Source of the DNA: Bos javanicus | Taxonomy: Eukaryota; Chordata; Mammalia; Artiodactyla; Bovidae | Direction: 5' to 3' | DNA: 64,000 nt | Assembly (NCBI RefSeq): GCF_032452875.1 | Contig: NC_083884.1 | Location: 24,507,501-24,571,500 of the forward strand | In this document: positions 11,335 to 23,489 of the stretch, one piece after another | Numbering within the stretch: position 1 is the stretch's first letter | Layout: every line of letters begins with the position of its first letter | Made by a program: the position numbers and the translations under genes | Notes under the pieces: generated by a model | The model's input: only the letters and a program-made list of their open reading frames with translations | Told to the model about the DNA's origin: nothing | Database searches by the model: none

Positions 11335-12603
11335 TTTCTTTTAATTTATCTATTTTTAATTGGAGGATGATTGCTTGGCAATGTTGTGTTGGTTTCCATA
11401 CCTCAACATAATTCATTCATAAGTATATATATGTTCCCTCCCTCTCGAACCTCCTCCCCACCTCCCACCCCATCCCACCCCTCTAGGTTGTCACAGAGCA
11501 GCAGGTTGAGCTTCCTGTATTATACAGCAACTTCTCATTAGTTATCTACTTTACATGTGATAATGTATATATATTTATTGCTACTTTCTTCTGCCACTGC
11601 TGTGTCCATAGTGAGTTCTGTACATCCGTATCTCTATTCCTGCCCTGTAAATGGGTTCATCAATACCATTTTTCTACAATCCATACATATATATGTATGT
11701 ATATGTGTGTGTGTGTTAATATACAATATTTGTCTTTCTCTATCTGACTTCACTCTGTATAACAGGTTCTAGGTTCATCCACTTCATTAGAATTGACTCA
11801 AATTCATTCATTTTATGGCTTCCATGTCCTGGCTGTTGTAAATAACGCTGCAGTGAACATTGGGGTACCTGTTTCTTTTTCAGTTATGGTTTTCTCAATG
11901 TATATGCCCAGTGGTGGATTTGTTGGATCATATGGTAGTTTTAGTCCTAGTTTTTAAAAGAAATCTCCATACTGCTCTCCAAGTGGCTGTATCAGTTTAC
12001 ATTCCCACCAATGTGCAAGAGGGTCCCTTTTATTCCACATCCTCTCCAGCATTTATTGTTTGTAAATTTTTTTGCTGATGGCCATTTTGACCGGTGTGAG
12101 GCAATACCTCATTGTAGTTTTGATTTGCATTTGTCTAATAATCAATATTGAGCATTATTTCATGTGTTTATTAGCCATCTGTAAGTTTTCTTCAGAGAAA
12201 TGTCTGTTTATTTCTTCTATCCATTTTGTGATTGGGTTGTTAGTTTTTCTGATATTGAGCTGCATGAACTGCTTATATATTTTGTAGATTAAACCTTTGT
12301 CAGTTGCTTTATTTGAAATTATTTTCTCCCATTCTGAGGGCTATCTTTTCATCTTGTTCATGTGTTCCTTTGCTGTGAAAAAACTTTTAAGTTTAACTGT
12401 GTCCTTTTTGTTTGTATTTCCATTAGTCTAGGAGGTGGATCCTCCAGTATTTTTGCCTGGAGAATCCCAGGGATGGGGGAGCCTGGTGGGCTGCCGTCTA
12501 TGGGGTCACACAGAGTTGGACACGACTGAAGTGACTTAGCAGCAGCAGCAGCAGCAGGAGGTGGGTCACAGAGGATCTTGTTGTGACTTGTATCAAGGAA
12601 TTT
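11335..12603 (-). mobile_element. L1 3' half, minus strand, part of a twin-primed copy
   Basis: On the plus strand this is the reverse of a ruminant L1 3' end: a T-rich start, 'ttggaggatgattgcttggc', 'ggttgtcacagagcagcagg', and further right the ORF2 C-terminal region. It continues to about 12603, interrupted by a SINE at 12442-12555. At 12603 the orientation flips. The small frames inside are shadows of ORF2. Confidence 0.85.
12442..12555 (+). mobile_element. Bov-A2 second-monomer fragment, plus strand
   Basis: From 'ctccagtatttttgcctgg' to a (CAG)n end. Flanked by aggaggtggatc (12430-12441) and aggaggtgggtc (12556-12567), a 12-bp target duplication with one change, which cuts the host L1 in two. 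Confidence 0.9.
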
Positions 12604-13432
12604 CTGGTCCCTAAGGAGACAAAAGAGCTATATGCTGAAAACTATTAGATACTGATGAAAGAAATCAAATATAACATAAAAAGATGGAGAATCAATAAGA
12701 AATCAAATAAAAAAGAATCAATATTGTGAAAATGACTGTACTACCCAAAGCAATCTGTAGATTCAATATGTGTATGCTTAGTCACTTAGTCATGTCTGAC
12801 TCTTTGTGAGCCTGTGGATTGTAGTTCACCAGATTTCTCTGTCCATGGGGATTCTCCAGGCAAGAATACTGGAGTAGGTTCCATGCCTTCGTACAGGGGC
12901 TCTTCCCAACCTAGGGATTGAACCCAGGTCTCCCACATTGCAGGTGGATTCTTTACCATCTGAGCCACCAGCGAAGCCCAAAGATTCAATGTAATCCCTG
13001 TAAAACTATCAATGCCATTTTTCACAGAACTTCAACAACAACAACAACAAATTAACAATTTTTATGGAAACACAAAAGACCCCAAAGAGCCAAAGCAATC
13101 TTGAGAAAGAAGAATGGAGCTGGAGGAATCAAACTTCCTGACTTCAAACTATACTACAAAGGTACAGTCATGAAGACAGTATGGTACTGGTACAAAACAG
13201 AAAAATAGACCAATGGAACAAGATAGAAAGCCCAGCAATAACCCCACATATCTATGAGTACCCTATCTTTGATAAAGGAGGCAAGGCTATATAATGGAGA
13301 AAAAAATAATCTCTTCAATAAGTAGTTCTGGGAAAACTGGAATCATGTAAAAGATTGAAATTAGAACACTTCCTAACACCTATCCTAGTTTATCCTAAGA
13401 AGGATAAACTCAAAATGGATTAAAAACTCTCA
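12604..13432 (+). mobile_element. L1 ORF2 segment, plus strand, inverted part of the twin-primed copy
   Basis: Reads as L1 ORF2 in forward direction: 'ctatatgctgaaaactatta', 'gtactacccaaagcaatctg', 'ttatggaaacacaaaagacc', 'gtatggtactggtacaaaac', ending 'aaactcaaaatggattaaaa' near 13430. In L1 this lies just upstream of the segment found in reverse to the left, with only a small gap missing. Interrupted by the SINE at 12768-12981. Confidence 0.85.
12768..12981 (-). mobile_element. Bov-tA SINE, minus strand, inside L1
   Basis: Full reverse Bov-tA ending in the tRNA-derived head ('cttcccaacctagggattga', 'catctgagccaccagcgaag'). Perfect 9-bp duplication agattcaat at 12759-12767 and 12982-12990. 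Confidence 0.95.
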
Positions 13433-14579
13433 CTGGTTTTCTGTAGCTTCCCTATCTTGGATGGTTTAGGGCCTCAGATTGGACACGTTTTGTATACCTT
13501 AAATTCCAGTAGAGAGATAGAGACAGTGGCCTATCTTTTACTTTGTTTCATTAAAAAACAAAAAGTGAGAAGATGAACTTTGGATAATGTTCTAGCAGTG
13601 GTAGGACTTATCCATGGTAGATGAAAGTAATGGGTGTATAGGGAGCAGCATCATGTAAGAAAATGAGAGAACTCACAAAAGCCTCATGATAAAGTGAGAG
13701 AAGGAGCAGCTTTGAGATCAAACAGTAGGTAATAAATTGCTCAGTTGAATTAATAAGTTATGTGCGTGTCATGAACTGATGACATGGTGAAATGTATACA
13801 TGAATACACAAAATACAGTAGTTACTGTTATCTGTTAAAACATTGTTTTTAGCTTTTCTTGTGGAGGAAATGTGTTAGCAAGTAAATTTCTACATCATTA
13901 AAAGAAGCACTGATCACTGAGTTGGTTGGTTTGTCAAATTCCTAAAAATCGAGGGAAAAAATGTTGAATAGTTTAGAAAACGTGAAGGTAGAATTTGAGT
14001 TTAAAAAGAATGAATTTAGGATATAGTTACCAATGACCACTAACTATAATAATGATAAGGAAAAAATAAACAAAATTACAATCATAAAGTTGTGTAATTA
14101 ATAAATATATTCAATTAAATAGCATTAAACAGGTATATCAAATAATGTCAAAGTGATCAATTTAAGTAATGAGTTATTGTATTGGGGGCTTTTGTCTCGA
14201 CATTTAGAAATTATTATGAACAACTAGTAGCATCTAATTTGCTAGTCATAAATAATTAAAGAAATTGACTAAAGTCTTCCCATAAATATTTTGAAAATAT
14301 ATTATTCCATGATGTTCAATACATTTTTTAAAACTTAAATTTACTTTTAACATATAAAATGTGGTCACAATACAAATATTAATTTTTTTAATTCTAAGTA
14401 ATTTTATAACCTATGGAGGCTTCAGGGAGAATGAGATATGTTGTTATTTGCACACAAAAATGTGGACTCACAAGTATGTTTGACATTAATTGCAACTGCT
14501 ACCTAATTTTGTAACAGAAATGAGAAAATAGGAAAACTATTTTGGTAGTGCATTTTCTGAACATTATATCTTATACATA
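13433..14579. other. Unassigned AT-rich stretch
   Basis: No recognised gene or transposon. Many short A/T runs and stop codons in all frames. Confidence 0.45.
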
Positions 14580-14880
14580 AAGTAACAACTCAGAAAATAT
14601 TACTAAATTGAGCTTAATATAATGAATTGATATGAAACTACATATGAATGTCAATGCACTGAAGGAAACAAAGGAATTTGACTGCTTTTTAAAATTACTC
14701 TGCAAAAACATACTGTCTCTCTGAATGAAATTTCAAAGCCAAAAGTAACATGTGGTGATTAGCATATATACTAAACTCCACTTAGTGTTTAACAGTTTTA
14801 CATCATTGCCATTTGATTCATTTAATAAATAAAAATGAAAATAGATGCCCGCTACTTTGATCATTCTTAATATTTAGCTT
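14580..14880 (+). repeat. Second copy of the unnamed 9.2-kb segment
   Basis: Collinear with 9187-9490 over about 300 bp, with many substitutions and small indels. Same orientation. No open frame shared by both. Confidence 0.6.
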
Positions 14881-15344
14881 ATTTTTTCAAGTCCTCACTT
14901 TACTTTGAGCATTTGTAAAAAAATGATTTCTACATTCAATTGCTTTGGAAAATATGCTATTATAATTTTGTTTTGTTAAATCTGTATTTACAAGTGTTGC
15001 TATTTATGTCAAATTTGCTTGTTTCCTTAGCACTCCTTTATTTAAATAAAAAACAAACAGCTTCTTTTATCCACTTATTTAAATTTTCATCTATGTAGTG
15101 CCAAAGCATAAAAATTTAACACTTTTGAATTGATGCAGGCTGCTTCCAAGTGGAAAATATGCACATAAAGGGCAAAGCAATTTATTCTTCATTGAGAAAG
15201 TTCAAGTGGAAGAGAGGTGGGAAATACTACTATTTTGTTCAGATCTGAATAAGCAATCTGACCACATGACAACAAGCATCCATCACTGCTCTACACAATC
15301 AGGCCAGCTCTTGTTCAGGATGTACACTTTGGAAATCTTTAAAA
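14881..15344. other. Unassigned AT-rich stretch
   Basis: Nothing recognised. Confidence 0.4.
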
Positions 15345-15675
15345 TAGGAATAGGGAAGGAATGAAAACTCAGATATAGAAAATGGACTTGTGGACACAGT
15401 GCAGAAGGAAGAGAGTGGTACAAATGTAGAAAGTACCATCAACATATTTACACTCCCATGTGTAAAACAGATAGCTGGGGATAAGTTGCTGTATAACACA
15501 GGGAGCCCAGCCAGGTACTCTCTGAGGACCAGGAGGGATAGGCTTGGGGGAGGGGAAGGAGACTCAAGAGTGAGGTGATAAATGTATAATTATGGCTGAT
15601 TTCCACTGTTGTACGACAGAAACTAATACAACATTGTGGAGCAATTTTCCCCCAATTAAAAATAAATATGAAAAA
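15345..15675 (+). mobile_element. L1 3' UTR fragment (artiodactyl type), plus strand
   Basis: Typical terminal L1 blocks: 'aatggacttgtggacacagt', 'ataacacagggagcccagcc', 'ggcttgggggaggggaagg', 'cagaaactaatacaacattg', 'ccaattaaaaataaat' and an A-rich tail. The frames on both strands here are not genes. Confidence 0.8.
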
Positions 15676-15692
15676 ATGGGGATATCTTAATG

Positions 15693-15911
15693 AGTGTATG
15701 TGTACTCAGTCATGTCTGACTCTTTGCAGGCCTCACGGACTGTACCCTGCTAAGCTTCTCAGCTCAGGGAATTTTCCAGGCAAGAATACTGGAGTGGGTT
15801 GCCATTTCCTACTCCAGCGAATATTCCTAACCCAGGGGTCAAACCCGTATCTCTCGCATCTCTTGCACTGGCAAGGGGATTTTTTACCACTGGCACCACT
15901 TGAAGTTCCCA
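15693..15911 (-). mobile_element. Bov-tA SINE, minus strand
   Basis: Starts 'gtactcagtcatgtctgac', passes 'gaatactggagtgggttgcc' and ends in a degraded tRNA head. Sits just downstream of an L1 tail. Confidence 0.88.
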
Positions 15912-16059
15912 CTGTTGAAAAACTGTTCTTGCTTCAGGAACACTTCAGAATTGTGGAAATGTGACTTTTTAAAATTTCAATTGTTGATTTTATTTTGAGG
16001 TGAAGCATGGCTAAAGGGAATAAAAGATAGTCCAGGAAGCAAGCTACTTATCATATAAT

Positions 16060-17360
16060 CAGATCAGATCAGATCAGTTGCTCAGTCGTGTCCAACTCTT
16101 TGCAACCCCATGAATCGCAGCACGCCAGGCCTCCCTGTCCATCACCAACTCCCGGAGTTCACCCAGACTCATGTCCATCAAGTCGGTGATGCCAATCAGC
16201 CATCTCATCCTCTGTCGTCCCCTTCTCCTCCTGCCCCCAATCCCTCCCAGCATCAGAGTCTTTTTCAATGAGTCAACTCTTCGCATGAGGTGCCCAAAGT
16301 ACTGGAGTTTCAGCTTCAGCATCATTCCTTCCAAAGAAATCCCAGGGCTGATCTCCTTCAGAATGGACTGGTTGGATCTCCTTGCAGTCCAAGGGATTCT
16401 CAAGAGTCTTCTCCAACACCACAGTTCAAAAGCATCAATTCTTCGGCGCTCAGCCTTCTTCACAGTCCAACTCTCACATCGTACATGACCACAGGAAAAA
16501 CCATAGCCTTGACTAGACGAACCTTTTTTGGCAAAGTTATGTCTCTGCTTTTGAATATGCTATCTAGGTTGGTCATAACTTTCCTTCCAAGGAGTGAGCG
16601 TCTTTTAATTTCATGGCTGCAGTCACCATCTGCAATGATTTTGGAGCCCAGAAAAATAAAGTCTGACACTGTTTCCACTGTTTCCCCTTCTATTTGCCAT
16701 GAAGTGATGAGACCGGATGCCATGATCTTCATTTTCTGAATGCTGAGCTTTAAGCTAACTTTTTCACTCTCCACTTTCACTTTCATCAAGAGGCTTTTTA
16801 GTTCCTCTTCACTTTCTGCCATAAGGGTGGTGTCCTCTGCATATCTGAGGTTATTGATATTTCTCCCAGCAATCTTGATTCCAGCTTGTGTTTCTTCCAG
16901 TCCAGCATTTCTCATGATGTACTCTGCATATAAGTTAAATAAGCAGGGTGACAATATACAGCCTTGACGTACTCCTTTTCCTAATTGGAACCAGTCTGTT
17001 GTTCCATGCCCAGTTCTAACTGTTGCTTCCTGACCTGCATACAAATTTCTCAAGAGGCAGTTCAGGTGGTCTGGTATTCCCATCTCTTTCAGAATTTTCC
17101 AGTTTATTGTGATCCACACAGTTAAAGGCTTTGGCATAGTCAAAAAAGCAGAAATAGATGTTTTTCTGGAACTCTCTTGCTTTTTCCATGATCCAGCGGA
17201 TGTTGGCAGTTTGATCTCTGGTTCCTCTGCCTTTTCTAAAACCAGCTTGAACATCTGGAAGTTCATGGTTCACATATTGCTGAAGCCTGGCTTGGAGAAT
17301 TTTGAGCATTACTTTATTAGCGTGTGAGATGAGTGCAATTGTGCGGTAGTTTGAACAGTG
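16060..17360 (-). mobile_element. BovB (RTE LINE), 5'-truncated, minus strand
   Basis: About 1.3 kb. The minus-strand frames at 16074-16463, 16460-17266 and 17016-17309 cover the RT domain and the C-terminal block, overlapping where frameshifts occur. Motif A reads FFDYAKAFNCVDHN and motif C at 16832-16843 reads YAED rather than YADD, so one catalytic aspartate pair is altered. The 3' end (left side) carries a (GATCA)n run at 16058-16078. Candidate 9-bp target duplication with one change: tcatataat (16051-16059) and tcatacaat (17361-17369). Confidence 0.93.
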
Positions 17361-17369
17361 TCATACAAT

Positions 17370-18439
17370 AGGATAATCCTTTTACAAGTATCTTGATCTA
17401 TTAGTTCCTGTGAGGTGTTAGGACATGGAGTGGAGAAATACATTCCCCACTAATTCAAATATGACTTAAGGAGTCTCCAGTATGTATGTAAAATGGCAAT
17501 TTTCTGTGATTCTCTCAATTCACAAGAAAACAATAAATAATACCATGAATTAGGAATGATGACACTTATCATCACATAAAGTGATTAGGCTAGATCATCT
17601 CCAGGTTTATTTGTTTTGATATTTTACTTTTTTGATTTAGTTACATTCAGTCAATAAAAGGCAGTTCCATAGTCAATTCAGGATTATGCAATTATATATA
17701 CGGTATTTCCAAAATTATTCCAGAGTTATAAACCAGAATTACATGTTCTATATGCACCAAAATGTCTTCAGAGGTTCCAACTGAAAAAAGACTTTAATCA
17801 GCTTAGTTGACTTCAATGTTTTTAAAAAAGGCAAAAGGCCGAGAAAGTCTTATGAAACTGTTATGTATCCATATCAAAATATTTCAGAAATGCACTGCTC
17901 TTACATATAAAAAAGGCACTTTGGTTACACTTTGGAGTCAAGACGTTAAAATGTACAGCTTGTAAGATTTTAGTTTAATGGGCTGTCAACTGCCCAGGCA
18001 GCTGCAGTACAAAGCTATGTGAGTCTTTAATCTTCAGCGAAAAAAAAAAAAAAAGTAAAGAGAATAAATTCAGCTATTAGCTTGAAGGTAAAAACAAATG
18101 AAAGGAGAAGGTGAAAGAAAACAGTATTAGAATGACTTAATTTTTTTATTATAAATAGGGAATTATGTTGTCAATATATGATATATGGTAAGTTATATGT
18201 GTGTATATATGAATGCATAGTACCATTTTCTAAGAATGAATTCCATAATAAAGTAAGTTATTATTAGCCACAGAGCTAGTTTATAATTCTTAACATTTTA
18301 CTAAAGTATTTCTTCTGAGCATGATTAGATTGAATCATGGTTGATTATTTGATTTTTTACTTGTAAAGAGAAATAGTTTTTTACTTTTATAATCAGCAAA
18401 TCTCTTGCATAGTTTTGATATAGATATAAACTATCAATG
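17370..18439. other. Unassigned AT-rich stretch
   Basis: No gene or recognised repeat. A-run at 18040-18054. Confidence 0.45.
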
Positions 18440-18558
18440 AAGAGGAAATGGCAACCCACTCCGGTATTCTTGCCTGGGAAATCTCATGGACAGATGAGCC
18501 AAGCGAGCTACACTCCATGGGGTTGCAAAGAGTCAGGCATGACTGAGTGACTGAGCAC
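18440..18558 (+). mobile_element. Bov-tA 3' part, plus strand
   Basis: 'gaaatggcaacccactccgg' through 'catgactgagtgactgagca'. The tRNA-derived head is absent. Confidence 0.85.
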
Positions 18559-18702
18559 ATGTGCATAAACTACCAGTAATTATATTAAAGATTAATTTTG
18601 AAATCCTTGTAATAGAGATTCCTGGCTTCTTTTAAAAGATCTTTAAAAAGGTCTTCAGGTCTTTATTCCACATGAGATTATCCTGCTTTTTAAAATGTAC
18701 TT

Positions 18703-21700
18703 GTTGTTCAGTTGCTCTCTCACGTCTGACTTTCGGCAACGCCATGGACCGCAGCATGGCCAGCCTCCCAGTCCCTCACCATCTCCTGAATTTTGCCCAA
18801 ATTCATGTCCATTGCATCTGTGATGCCATCCAGTCATCTCTTCCTCTGATGCCCTCTTTTCCTTCTACCCTTATCTTTCCCAGCATCAGGGACTCTCAGT
18901 GAGCCAGCTGTTTGCATCAGATGACCAAAATACTGAAGCTTCAGCATCAGTCCTTCCAATGAGTATTCAGAGTTGTTTTCCCTTAAGATTAATTGATTTG
19001 ATCTTCTTGCTGTCCAAGGGACTTTCAGGAGTCTTCTCTAGTACCACAGTTCAAAGGCATCAATGTTTGGTGCTCTGCCTTCTTTACAGTCCAGCTCTCA
19101 GAACCGTATGTGACCACTGGAAAAAACCATAGCCTTGACTACACAGACCTTTGTCAGCAGAGTAATGTCTCTGCTTTTCAACACACTGTCTAGGTTTGTC
19201 ATAGCTTTCCTGCCAAGATGCTATTGTCTTCTGATTCCATGGCTGCAGTCACCATCTGCAATGATTTTAGAGCCCAAGAAGAGGAAATCTGTCACTTCTT
19301 CCACCTTTTCCCCTTCTATTTGTCATGAAATAACGGGGCTGGATGCCATGATCTTAGTTTTTTAATATTTAGTTTTAAGCCAGCTCTTTCACTGTCCTCC
19401 TTCAGCCTCATCAAGAGGCTCTTAAGTTCCTCTTCTCTTTCTGCCATTAGAGTGGTATCATCTGCATTTCCGCTGAGGTTGTTGATGTTTCTCCTGCCTA
19501 TCTTCATTCCAGCTTGTAACTCATCCAAACCTGTATTTCTCATGATGTACTTAATATATAGGTTAAACAAACAGGGTGACAGCAGACAGCCCTGTTGTAC
19601 TCCTTTCTCAATCTTGAACCAGTCAGTTGTTCCTGGGTTCTAACTATTGCTTCTTGACCTACATACAGATTTCTCAGGAGACAGGTAAGATGGTCTGATA
19701 TTCCCATCTCTTTAAGAGCTTTCCACAGTTTACTATGATCCACACAGTAAAAGGCTTTGGCATAGTCGATGAAATAGAGATAGATATTTTTATGGAATTC
19801 CCTGGTTTTTCTCTATGTTCCAGCAAATGTTGGGAATTTGATCTCTGGTTTCTCTTCCTTTTCTAAACCCAGCTTGGACATCTAGAAGTTCTTGTTTAGC
19901 ATAATGCTGATACCTAGCATGCAAGATTTTAAGCACAGCCTTACTGCATGGGAGATGAGTACAATTGTCTGATGGTTAGCACATTCTTTAGCCCTACCCT
20001 TCTTGGGAACTGGAATGAGAATTGACATTTTCCAGTCCTGTGGCCACTGCTGGGTCTTCCAGATTTGCTGACATATTGAATGCAACACCTAGACTCCATC
20101 ATCCTTTAGGATTTTGAATAGTTTTACTGGAATTCCATAGCATCCATTAGCTTTATTAATAGCAGTGCTTCCTAAGGCCCACTTGACTTCACTGTCCAGA
20201 ATGTCTGGCTCTGGTTGACTGACCACATCATTCTACTCCAGTTCATTAAGGTCTTTTTTTGTACAGTTCTTCCATGTATTCTTTCCATCTCTTCTTGATC
20301 TCTTCAGTGTCTACTAGGTCTCTACTGTTTCTGTCCTTTATTGTGCCCATCTTTGGGCAAATTGTTCCCTTGATATCTCCAATTTTCCTGAAGAGATCTC
20401 TAGTCTCTCCCCTTGTGTTATTTTCTTCTAGTTTTATACACTGTTCATTGAAGAAGGCCTTCTTGTCTGTCGTGCTCTTCTTTGGAACTCTGTTTTTATT
20501 TGGATGCACCTTTCCCTTTCTTCCTTGCCTTTTGCTTCTCTTTCTTTCTTTAGCTATTTGTAAAGCCTCCTCAGATAACCACTTTGCCTTCTTGCTTGTC
20601 TTTATCTTTGGGATGGTTTTGTTCACTGCCTCCTGTGCAGGGTTATGGACCTCTGTCCATAGTTCTTCGGGCATACTGTTTACTAGAGCTAATCCCTTGA
20701 ATCTATTTGTCACCTCTACTGCATATTCATAGGGGATTTGATTTAAATCATATCTGGTTGGCCTAGTGGTTTTCCCTGCTTTCTTCAGTTTAAGGCTTAA
20801 CTTTGCTATCATAAGCTGATGATCTGAGCCACATTCAGCTCCAGGTCTTGTTTTTGCTGACCGTATACAGCTTCTCCATCTTCGGCTGCAAACAATGTAA
20901 TCAATTTGATTTCGGTATTGGCCATTTAACTATGTCCATGGGTAAGGTCATCTCTTGTGTTTTTGTAAAAAGGTGTTTGCTGTGACCAGTGCATTCTCTT
21001 GACAGAATTCATTTAGCCTGTGCCCTGTGTCATTTTGTTCTCTAAGGCCAAACTTGCCTATTTCTCCAGATATCTCTTGACTTCCTACTTTTGCATTCCA
21101 ATTCCCAATGACAAATAGAACATCTTTTTTTTTTTTTTTTTGGTGTTAGTTTTAGGAGGTCTTCTATGTCTTCACAGAACTGATCCACTTCTTCGGCATC
21201 AGTGGTAGTGGCATAGACTTGAATTATGGAGATGTTGAATGGCTTGCCTTGAAAACAAACTGAGATCATTCTGTCATTTTTGAGGTTACACCCAAGTACT
21301 GTATTTTGTACTCTTGTTGATTATGAGGGCTACTCCATTCCTTCTACGGGGTTATTGTCCAGAGTAGTACATATAATGATCATCAGAATTAAACCTGCCC
21401 ATTCTAATTCATCTTAGCTCACTGATTCCTGAGATGTGTATGTTTATTCTTACCGTCTCCTGCTTGGCCACATCCAGTTTACCTTGATTCATAGACCCTA
21501 ACATTACAGGTTCCTGTGCAATATTGTTTTCTGAAGCATTGGACTTTACTTTCATCACAGGACACATCCACAACTGAGTGTCGTTTCTGCTTTGGCCCAG
21601 TTGCTTCATTCTTTCTGGGACTCTTAGTAGTTCTCCTCCACTCTTCCCCAGTAGTATATTGGACACCTTCAGACCTGGAGGACTCATCTTTTGGTGTCAT

Positions 21701-21906
21701 AATTTGGTTCTTCTACACAGTTCATGAAGTTCTCATGGCAAATATACTGGGGGTGGTTTACCATTCCCTTCTCCAGTAGATCACATTTTGCCAGAACTCT
21801 CTGCTATGACCTGTCCGTCTTGGGTAGCCCTACATGGCATGGCTCATAGCTTCACTGAGTTATACTGGCACCTTCCCCACATCAAGGCAGTGGTCTGTGA
21901 AGGGGA
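18703..21906 (-). mobile_element. Near full-length, decayed BovB, minus strand
   Basis: At about 3.2 kb this is close to the usual BovB length and far longer than the other copies here. From right to left it contains the 5' region ('ccttccccacatcaaggcag' near the right end), the AP-type endonuclease region (frame 21042-21269, with FQGKPFNISIIQVYA), the linker (frame 20246-20812), the RT domain (frames 19882-20088, 19540-19743, 19316-19570) and the C-terminal end at about 18703. Frameshifts and stops break it many times. Motif C at 19457-19468 reads NADD. A T-run at 21126-21141 expands the lysine codons after the endonuclease start. It is clearly more diverged than the other BovB copies, so probably older. 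Confidence 0.92.
20246..21269 (-). pseudogene. BovB endonuclease-to-linker remnant
   Basis: This is the best preserved upstream coding part of the long BovB. The frame at 21042-21269 begins MISVCFQGKPFNI, matching the RTE endonuclease region that helps nick target DNA, and is then broken by the expanded lysine run. The frame at 20246-20812 (188 residues) contains RYDLNQIPYEYAVEV, KKAKWLSEEALQIAKER and EIKKRWKEYMEELYKK, typical of the region between endonuclease and RT. Between the two, the frame is disrupted. No intact catalytic endonuclease can be read. It is non-functional. Confidence 0.85.
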
Positions 21907-22024
21907 TTTACTTACTTATTTCTAACTAATTCTTTCTTTAGATTCTAAGTCCATGCTTTAGATTGGCTTAGTAATTTAAGAATTATTATTAATTTTCTTT
22001 TGTTGGTGCTATTCAGTGGGTCCT

Positions 22025-22218
22025 TGTTGCTACTAAGAACACACAGTGTATAGCACAGGGAACTCTACTCAATATTTTGTATTAATCTGTTATAAAATAT
22101 TGGAAAATAATCTTAAAAGGAATGAATATATTTGCATGTATAACTGAATCACTTTACTATACATTTGAAATTAATGTAACATCGTTACTAAACTATGATC
22201 CCAATATAAATAAAAATT
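22025..22218 (+). mobile_element. L1 3' end fragment, plus strand
   Basis: 'gtatagcacagggaactcta', 'gcatgtataactgaatcact', 'gaaattaatgtaacatcgtt' and a final 'aatataaataaaaatt' are the ordered blocks of an L1 3' end of artiodactyls. Confidence 0.75.
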
Positions 22219-23489
22219 ACATTTATAAAGCTTTCTAGGTACATATTCCAAGATAAGCTGATTTTTTTCAAAATAATGTCTATATTCTGTTGGTAATCAT
22301 TTTTCCCAGTTTATTTTTCAAACGTAATACTCCTTCATTTTATCATAATGTTTAAATACCTTTGTAGTTTTAATTTAAATTTGATTTTTAAAGACATGCA
22401 TAGATTTTGAGCATTAATTTCACAAGGTAACTTCATCCCCTATACAAATTTTTGCTCCTAGACACAATTCCAACATGTTTGATAACTTGTTTACTGTTCA
22501 TTGCAGTTAGATGGATGGATAGATGAATGAATGGATAGGTGGATGAATAAAGAAAGAGAAAGAGAGAGAGACTGATTTTTCATCAAAGTAAAGTTTAGTT
22601 CTCTTAATTTTATAACCAGAAGACTCAAATGTGCCCTCAAACTTTTTTTTCTTCTGTATATCTTTTAGAATATTTGACACACACACACATATATATATTT
22701 TTGCAACTCTACCTTCTCAACAACAGAAAAGCTGTTGATATATTTCTAGGTCAGTGCTACCATCAACCTTGTTCTGTTTAATGGCTCCATAGTGTCTTCT
22801 AGCATGACCAGAGCATGCTGTAGTTAATAATCTCTATTCATGAATATTTATTGTTATTACCATCAAGCAGTGTTGGGAATTTTTTCTTAAGAACTTACTG
22901 CTAAAAGTTCCGTGGTCAAATTCTTAACCATTTCCCAAATACTTGAGCTTATTTCCCTAATTCTCATTTGTGTTTCTAATGCCTCTTCTGAATTTCAGTA
23001 TTAAAATATCTCTTACTTCAGTTCAGTTACATATTTATATACAATTCTAGTGGTGAGTTCTTTGTCAGCAACTGCATTTCTAAAATACTAAAGACTACTA
23101 AGGAATGTATGTTGACATCAAATATAAATGAATAAATAAATTTCTCATTACCAAGTTACCTTTGTTTAATTGTCAGATAAAATGTTTTATTCATTTCCTC
23201 CTAGTTGATGCTGTCAGTATTAACTACTGCTTTATTATTTTTATTTTTACATTTATGCATGGCCTCCTTCATTTTCCTATGATTTGTGGATTCATTCAGA
23301 ACCAGCCAGGCTAGATGCCAGACAAAGTAGGCTGAGTTAGACTGAATTGTCTGCCCACAAAGTCATAAGAGTGTTAGATGAGACAGTCACACAGCTATGT
23401 ATGTATAACTTTTCACATATTGTATTAAGGAAATCCAGAACATTGTAGTAATATATAGTGAGGAGACCTAATTTAATACATTACATAGT
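22219..23489. other. Unassigned stretch with simple repeats
   Basis: No gene seen. Holds a degenerate (GGAT/GAAT)n plus (GA)n tract at 22509-22571 and (AC)n(AT)n at 22677-22700. Confidence 0.45.

Noticed and set aside
16290..16739. 149-codon plus-strand frame
   Set aside because: Antisense reading of a minus-strand BovB.
20259..20732. 157-codon plus-strand frame with a hydrophobic, membrane-like look
   Set aside because: It is the exact reverse of the BovB linker region on the minus strand; the hydrophobic look comes from reversed lysine- and glutamate-rich codons.
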